Below are positions 57,285 through 64,000 of a DNA stretch of 64,000 bases, in pieces. The position numbers and the translations under genes were made by a program. The stretch's first letter is position 1, and each line of letters begins with the position of its first letter. Below the pieces are notes generated by a model. It did no database searches and was not told the origin of the DNA. It saw only the letters and a list, made by a program, of their open reading frames with translations. The stretch spans positions 4,924,446 through 4,988,445 of the forward strand of contig CM068325.1 in assembly GCA_034766995.1 (NCBI GenBank), given 5' to 3'. This DNA is from Acanthacorydalis orientalis (Eukaryota > Arthropoda > Insecta > Megaloptera > Corydalidae).

Positions 57285-59200
57285 TCAGACCGGCGCGTGA
57301 CTCTTGCGGTGATCGTTCAGATTAGTCTTCCGACCGAACGACTTACCGCACACGTCGCACTCGTGCGCTTTCGTCGCCTTCTCCTTCGCGACGCTTTCGC
57401 AGCCGTGGTCTTTGCGATGCTGCTTCAAGCTCACCATCGACGCGAACGACTTCTTGCACGGGACGCAAGGGTACGCTTTCTCGGTCGCGTGCGTCGCTCG
57501 GTGCGTTCCGCGAGCCGACGTCGAATTGAAAGGGGCGCCGCAGACGTCGCAGTCGAACGATTTCTTCGCCTTCTTCTTCGCCTTCTCCTTCGCGACCTTT
57601 TCGCAGCCGTGGTCTCTGCGGTGCTGCTTCAAGCTCGCCATCGACGCGAACGACTTCTTGCACGAGACGCAACGGTACGTTTTTCCGGTCGCGTGCGTCG
57701 CTCGGTGCGTTCCGAGAGCAGACGTCGTCGCGAAAGATTCGCCGCAGACGTCGCACTCGTACGATTTCTTCGCCTTCTTCTTCGCCTTCTTCTTCGCCTT
57801 ATCCTTCGCGACCTTTTCGCCTGCGTGGGTTTTGCGGTGCTGTTTCAAGCTCGCCGTCGACGCGAACGATTTTTTGCACGGGACGCAACGGTACGTTTTT
57901 TCGGTCGCGTGCGTCGCTCGATGCGTTCCGAGATCCGACGTCGTCGCGAAACGTTCGCCGCAGACGTCGCACTCGAACGACTTCTTCGCCTTCTTCTTCG
58001 CGACGTTTCCGCAGCCGTGGTCTCTGCGATGCTGCTCCAAGCTCGCCGTCGACGCGAACGATTTCTTGCACGGGACGCAAGGGTACGCTTTCTCGGTCGC
58101 GTGCGCCGCTCGATGCGTTCCGCGATCCGACGCCGTCGCGAAACGTTCGCCGCAGACGTCGCACTCGAACGGTTTCTTCGCGACGTTTCCGCAGCCCGTG
58201 TGTCCGCGATGCTGGTTCAAGTTCGACGACGACGCGAACGATTTCTTGCACGGGACGCAAGGGTACGCTTTCTCGATCGCGTGCGCCGCTCGATGCGTTC
58301 CGAGATCCGACGCCGTCGCGAAACGTTCGCCGCAGACGTCGCACTCGAACGGTTCCGTGCCGGTGTGGATTTCGCGATGGACGTCGAGATCGAGTTCCAG
58401 CGTGAGAGACAGGTCGCACTCACGCGACGGGTCCGCTCGTCGGGCCGTGCCGCTTTCGCCCGATCGCATCACGGCTCCGACCCGCTTCAGGTACGTCTTC
58501 GTACCGCCGGTACGTTTCGATCCGGACGTTCCGGTCGTCTTCGACGGTCCGGCCTTCTTCGATACGTTCCGCGCGGGAGCGGCTTCGTTTTCATGAGCGT
58601 CGCTCTCGTTCGGCTTTTCTCGATCTGCGTCGACCGGCTCGTGCTTTATGTCGATCGACTCCTGCAGCGAATAATAGATTTTCAAATTCGCATGCGGTTC
58701 GTTCGCGGACGGAACGCCGGACGCGTCGGCGGCCTTCTCCTCCGGACGATCCGGTCCGTCCGGATCGGTCATCTGGAAATACCGGACCGCGCCGCCCTCG
58801 CGCGAGTCCTCGCGCTTCACCCGATCCGCGAGGCCGGGTCCTTTTACTTTCAACTGCGCGCCGTCGTGCATCTTTTTCAGGATCGATTCGGAGTCGATAC
58901 ATTTCTTTTGGAATAGGGTGAAGGTCTCGATGCTCGACGCGCACGAAGAGCAGATGTACGCGGACAATCCATCGTTTTCGGACACCTGGAACGAATTTGG
59001 TCATTCATCGGTCGGATAATGACGTTCGTATAAAGTGGTGAATGTTTTACCTGTAGACGAGCGCACTCCCTTAGTACTTTGGCGTACGTTTGTGCATTCG
59101 AACACGTCCCAGTGAATATATTTAACGTGTACTCGTGCTTGGAGATACAGCACCTACACACTTGATCCAAATTAGTATACATGCACGGACCCTTGTTCAT
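57285..59200 (-). CDS. ZAD-C2H2 zinc-finger protein with paired, lysine-linked fingers
   Basis: Exons 59200-59051 and 58985-57285 (TGA) encode 616 aa. The N-terminal ZAD domain has its four zinc ligands at C15, C18, C62 and C65, split by a phase-0 intron after Gln50. An acidic to basic linker follows. From about residue 262 come eleven C2H2 fingers as five pairs plus one. The first of each pair reads (F/Y)(E/D)CDVCG...GTHRA(A/T)H; the second reads Y(P/R)CV(P/S)CKKSFAS...QHR. Pairs are joined by VAK(E/K)KAKK-type linkers instead of TGEKP. A remnant HREIHTGTEPFEC without its cysteines precedes finger 1. Finger 2 has HRGH spacing and looks imperfect. ZAD proteins are arthropod nuclear DNA-binding proteins that dimerise through ZAD; the target is unknown. 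The start is the first ATG before the ZAD. Confidence 0.9.
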
Positions 59201-60830
59201 TTTTTTACAATGATCGATCGATTTACAACGAAAGACGATTATATATATATATATATGTATATAAAAACTAGTTTATGAAAACTAGTAAGAGGTTGTGTGA
59301 GATCATAAAACGATCAGTTATTCGATATAAAATTTAAAACTGATTATCTCTGAAACGATTATCTCAATTAGATTTCTTTACATTACTACTTGTGATGACA
59401 GCAGATTTGAATATCAGAAAGCCTTGATGACAACTTAATGCAGTGAATTTTTTCAATTCGAACGACGTTATCTGCCGACATAAATCGATAATAATTAAAT
59501 GTGGATAAAGTAAATACTCATTTCACTTATGAAAACGATGAATATTATGAATGCCTGTTCGAGTTTGTTGGAATATTTGGTATGTTTTTCGAGTTCTAAA
59601 CGTGGTTACCTTGTAATGATTACAATTTTCCCGCTTTGGACTCAGATAGGAAAACTGAGATGGGAGATCGTAAAAACGACGGGTACGAGAGAGCTAGTTA
59701 TACACTTGCAGAATATGCAATGGTTTCGAATTGGTCGTGACGTGTTTATATATTGGCACCTTGCGAAAAGTTTGCGATTAACTATAATGGCACAGGGAAT
59801 CTTGACACAAGTCGATGAGGAACTCTTCCGGTTTATAAAAAGATTTGAAACAGTCCTCGTTGTTGTTTTTTAAAAAAAATCTGACTCGTCCGTGACAGCG
59901 CGGGAAAATTTAAATCGCAATTTCTGTTCGATGGGGGGCAAGGATTCGATTTCAAAGTTCACAGGTGGATTCAGGACGGAAAAAAGGATAATTATATCGG
60001 TTCCCATCGGCTTCTTAGAGTTCCTAGTACTGTTCCGTATACCTTCGATTAAGTATACCTTAACCCTTTCGATAAGGCTTTTTATTTTCATGAATATCTT
60101 TATATATCTTCTCTAATGTCTAGGATAAAAGATACAGTCCTGGGAAGTTCGGTCCCGTTTATCGAGACAGCTTCGATTTCCAAGATATTGAATGTAAATC
60201 GATCGACTTTTCTTTTAAAATGGAGAAGACGTCAAAGAAGAGTAAGAAACACAGACTTCCGAATAAATAATTTATTACGTGAACTAATACATCGATTTCA
60301 ACTGTCGGATGAAACATTATAAAATGATTTTTGAATATATCGTACATGCTGTTTTTTCTGAAATGCCGATCGTGAAGGCGGTACGATCATCGGAACAGAC
60401 GGTTACGGAACGGTTTTCCGCTTCGGCGAACGTCGATAAGCGCGGGTATCAGCGACGGTTCGTGTCGATCGAACTAGATTACACGTTTATACGCTTCTAC
60501 ACGACACGGTAACTGTTTCCGTCATCGGATCGAAAGAGTCGATCGATATCGAAAAGCGACGCTCGAGCCACGTTCGAATCGTACCGGAGCGCTACCGTGC
60601 CGTCCGATCGATCTCGATCCGTATACGATTGATCGCCGCTTCGATCGTAGAGACGGACCGTCGACGATCGAACAGCACGGTCGAGCTTCACGACGGACGA
60701 TTTCACGGTCGAAACGATACGTCGAGGAAAGTCTACTTTCTGTTCCGATGACTGAACGTTTTCCCCGACTTACATCTTTCTTTCGAAAAGAAAAGAACTG
60801 AAAAAAAACTCATGCTATTTAATAACAAAA
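59201..60830. other. Intergenic DNA between the two ZAD genes
   Basis: AT-rich to about 60370, then mixed. A 115-codon plus frame at 59529-59873 has no known domain and sits in AT-rich DNA. The downstream part includes the probable 3' UTR of the second ZAD gene. I see no supported gene. Confidence 0.5.
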
Positions 60831-63072
60831 TCAGTCGGTTCTCGTTGCGATCCGGTCCTCGGAATACGTTCGAGACGAGCGATCGTCTTTACGCTGAAAC
60901 ATTAAACGCTTATGTTTCGATGTTCGTGCGATAACGACGAAAAGAAAACGACTAACGCGCGTCAACACGGACGCTAAGGTCTCTGACGCGAACGCGTCAC
61001 GATCTGTGCGTCGTGCGAACAGATCTCGTTCGGGACGATCGACCGCGTGCGAACGGTCTCCCGAACGGATCCGAACGACTCGTCGCGTCCTAGGTTCCCT
61101 CGACGCGTCTCTAGATCGGTTTCCCGACCGCTTAACTTTTCGTACGCGCGCGGCCGTCTTACCTGCGTGTATCCTCCGGTGCTCCTTGAGGCTCGACTTC
61201 GCCGTGAAACTCTTCGTGCATTTGTCGCACGCGAACGGTCTGCCGCCCAGGTGACTCCTCCGGTGCGCTTCGAGTGACGATTTGAGCGCGAACGCCTCGT
61301 CGCAGACGTCGCACCGGACCAGACTCTCGCCGGTGTGGATACGTCGGTGCGTCCTGAGACTCCTCCTCCGCGTGAACGACTTGTCGCAGAGGTCGCACGC
61401 GAACGGTTTCTCGCCGGTGTGGGTCCGTACGTGCTTCTCGAGGTTCGTCTTCAGAGTGAAAGTCTTCTCGCACGCGTCGCAAGAGAACGGCTTCTCGCCG
61501 GTATGAGTCCTCCGGTGTACGTCGAGTGAATACTTCTGCGAGAAGGTCTTCTCGCACAGTTCGCACACGAACGGCCTCTCGCCGGTGTGCGTCCGTCTGT
61601 GCGCTTCGATGCTCCTCTTCCTCCTGAACGATTTATCGCAGAGGTCGCACGAGAACGGCCTCTCGCCCGTGTGGATTCGTCTGTGGATGTCGAGATAGAA
61701 TTTCTGTAAGAACGACTTGTCGCACACGTCGCATTTGTACCACGACTTTTTCCGTTCGGCCGGCGTCTTCTTCGGCTTCTTTTTCGATCTTTTCGGTTTT
61801 TTCTCGTCCGCGCCGATCGCGTTCGGTTTCGGATTTATCGGATCGGTTTCGGATTCGGTACCGTTTTTCCCCGAGTCGAAATTCAAATATTCTTCGTCCA
61901 GATACATAGAATTTTCCAACAGCGTGCCCTGATTATCGGGATCGAACCTATCTATGAACGTGTCGAGATCGATAGGGTTTTCGTTTAAGATATCCTCTAC
62001 GTCGATTTCGTCCAACCCCCTGAAGTCTTGAAACGTATTACACTCGGCGGTCTTCTGTAAATCGTTAAAACCTAACTCCGGCCCGTCACACGCATCGATC
62101 CAGCCTTGTTTTAAATCGATCGAGTCCTGCAGCGTATGAAACGCTTGCAGGTTCTTCTCAGCGTCGCTTTCGAACAATTCGAAACTGTCTATTTCCAAAT
62201 CGTCCTGGCACGAGTCGGCGACGAGCGCGTCTTCGAGTTCTTTTTCCACGTCGGCCAGGAGCTCTATATGAAAGTTCTGATCCGATACGTCTTCGTTCAA
62301 GATCGTATTTTCTAGCGCCGACTCGTTGAAGAAATGCGCTTGGTTCAGCTCCGTCTGTATCTGTTTTATGTTTTTGAACATCTGTTTTAAAATATATTCG
62401 GATTCGATACATTTTTTTCTAAAAATCATAAAAGATTCCAAACTAGAAGCACAGCCGTGACAGACAGACGAAGGCAATCCGTCGTCTCTGAGGACCTGAA
62501 ACAGGCGGACGTCAGTCGACCGGATGAGATTTTAATTAGATCGCTTCGATCGATATCTATAACCGAATCGGACATTCGTCGTCGTAAACACGTACACGCT
62601 GTGTGTATCGAGTGACTCGTGTCGAACGTGGCGAACCGTTTATAAAAATTCAGAAAAGAGGTTTGAATGCGAAGGACAATATTTCATGTCACGACCGATA
62701 GACTGAAAACGAATAGATTTGATTCTTCCGCCTATACTTAAAGTATCAATACGTACTGTTTTTATTCATTATTAAAACGAACGTTCGATGAATCTGTATC
62801 GAGAAGATTCGAGTCGTTCGATACGAGAAATAAATACCTACAAACGTGTACGTGTCATTGTTTACTAAGATTGTATTCTTGTTTTCAGAAAACGCTCGCA
62901 GTATCGATCGAATACTCGTTACCTGCAACGAAGCGCACTCCATTAAAACTTCACAGTATGTTTGTGCGTTCGAGCACGTCCCTGTGAAGATGTCGATCAC
63001 GAAATCGTGCTCTGACGCGCAACAGCGACAGAAACGATCCAAATTGATCGTCACGCATATAGTTTCAGTCAT
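60831..63072 (-). CDS. ZAD-C2H2 zinc-finger protein with seven canonical fingers
   Basis: Exons 63072-62923 and 62495-60831 encode 604 aa. The ZAD ligands are C15, C18, C62 and C65, and the phase-0 intron follows Gln50, all exactly as in the neighbouring gene, so the two are tandem paralogues. An acidic linker (residues about 80-290) with a KPKRSKKKPKK basic patch precedes seven fingers (about 303-487). These have canonical HTGE(R/K)PF linkers: YKCDVC, FSCDLC, FVCELC, FSCDAC, FACDLC, VRCDVC and FACDKC. A strong splice donor GGTAAGAC at 61163/61162 falls directly after the last finger (RRIHA). Reading through gives a ~117-residue Arg-rich tail of low complexity. Splicing there would replace it. 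The role is probably a sequence-specific DNA-binding regulator. Confidence 0.88.
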
Positions 63073-64000
63073 TGTTGCATTTATAGATCGGTTCTAATTA
63101 TCGGACTAAATGTAATTACATTACAGCGAGTGAGGTTATGTCCGACAACGATTCCAGCTGATTAAAAAAACAGGTGCTCGTCTATTAATAGACAATCAAT
63201 ACATCTTTTCAACTAATCGCGGGTTCACAGGTAGATGATTATCTGATAAAATAAATGATTTATCTTTATTCTATGCAAGCGGAATTTCTATAATCATTTC
63301 TATAAAATTAGTTTCAAGACGGACGTTTCTGCTTTTGTTTTCTAAACATGTATATTTTAAATAGTAAAAAAACAAATTGTTCGGTATAAGAAGATTCATT
63401 TATAATATAGTAAATAATTAAAGTGATTGAATAAAATTCCTTTTGCAATATATGACGAGACCGGTCAGTACACGTGCTATACGTCACGTAAGCTGTCAGT
63501 CAGTTATTTGAATGTCCCGCGTAAACGTCGTCATAGGCGATCAAATACCACGTCACAACGTACAATCGAGTGAATTTATCTATGTATATAATAAATTAGA
63601 GCTGCATTTTGCACATGATCCTGTTTAATGAATGACAGATTTCATCTATTGTATACATAATCATCATATCACGTTTTTAGTCGTAAATTATTCATATATT
63701 CCGCGCGAACATCGCTATTTTGTTTGTACGTACGTCACTGTCACACCAAACTATAGTCCTTTAGACTATGTACATCTTTTTTAATATTCTAAGGTTAGAG
63801 GTGTCACTGCTAAAATAGTATTCGTGTAACAGGTTATCCCTGGTAAAGGCCGTCCAGAACAAAGTGGCAAGCGGAACGCGTGTCTGGGAATAAAGTACTG
63901 TCGATATTCTTGCACTCTTAGACCATGTAATATATTTTACATTCTCTAGGACTTGAGTCGATGTACGTAACCTCTTTTCAGTTTGATTCGAACTTATCGT
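63073..64000. other. Right-edge region: probable ZAD gene promoter, then a possible small exon
   Basis: AT-rich, with a CACGTG at 63469-63474. No exon is recognised before 63830. From 63833 a short Cys-rich plus frame follows an acceptor-like site. Confidence 0.4.
63833..63949 (+). CDS. Possible 3'-terminal exon of a small Cys-rich peptide
   Basis: After GTGTAACAG, a 38-codon frame reads VIPGKGRPEQSGKRNACLG and continues with a C-x5-C-x3-C-x4-C pattern, ending in TAG at 63947-63949. A GKR sequence directly before the Cys-rich part resembles a prohormone cleavage site. No family is recognised, the pyrimidine tract of the acceptor is weak, and no upstream exon is visible. The frame may be chance. 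Confidence 0.2.
   Translation, partial: VIPGKGRPEQSGKRNACLGIKYCRYSCTLRPCNIFYIL

Noticed and set aside
57297..58916. A 539-codon plus-strand open frame, and a 394-codon one in another frame, opposite the ZAD gene
   Set aside because: Both lie antisense to the repeated zinc-finger exon. The repeats use stop-poor GC-rich codons, so one stop-free phase is copied in every unit. The peptides are Arg/Phe-rich with no domain, while the minus strand shows perfect C2H2 spacing.
59529..59873. 115-codon plus-strand frame between the ZAD genes
   Set aside because: The longest frame in AT-rich DNA there, but with no domain, no codon bias like the real genes and no splice or promoter context.

Overview
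The window is nuclear DNA from an insect, most likely. The evidence is spliced genes with GT-AG introns, two zinc-finger genes of the arthropod ZAD type, and insect forms of the circadian genes Clock and Pdp1. The order cannot be fixed from sequence alone. Coding exons are GC-rich. Introns and intergenic DNA are AT-rich and packed with (TA)n and (CA)n microsatellites and satellite-like arrays. I see no reverse transcriptase, transposase, tRNA or rRNA gene.

Left part (1-8.5 kb): tandem arrays (163, 182, 154, ~107 and ~100 bp units), microsatellites and GC-rich islands, with no recognisable coding exon. From 8.57 to 12.97 kb, on the plus strand, lie the last four coding exons of the PAR-domain bZIP gene Pdp1, followed by a long 3' UTR. 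From 14.4 to 30 kb is a gene desert holding a foldback-like inverted repeat (20.9-22.8 kb), a minisatellite (24.9-25.8 kb), a 133-bp satellite (27.9-29.7 kb) and arrays of a hairpin repeat.

Central part (30-50 kb), all plus strand: a LONRF-like gene (two RING fingers plus a LON substrate-binding domain, 598 aa), an FBXO36-like F-box gene (250 aa) and a complete Clock gene (bHLH-PAS-PAS with a Gln-rich tail, 12 coding exons, 682 aa). The hairpin repeat fills LONRF intron 3 and FBXO36 intron 1. Right part (50-64 kb), minus strand: a 12-exon secreted or GPI-anchored Cys-rich EB/EGF-type protein (619 aa) convergent with Clock, then two tandem ZAD-C2H2 zinc-finger genes (616 and 604 aa).

Functionally, CLOCK and PDP1 belong to one feedback loop of the insect clock: CLK/CYC activates Pdp1, and PDP1 activates Clk through V/P boxes. 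Here they lie about 35 kb apart on the same strand. LONRF and FBXO36 are both predicted ubiquitin-ligase components. The least explained structure is the ~92-bp hairpin repeat family. Each monomer is a ~66-bp near-perfect palindrome plus an asymmetric spacer, present in at least eight clusters in both orientations, with single spacers that appear flipped inside arrays.
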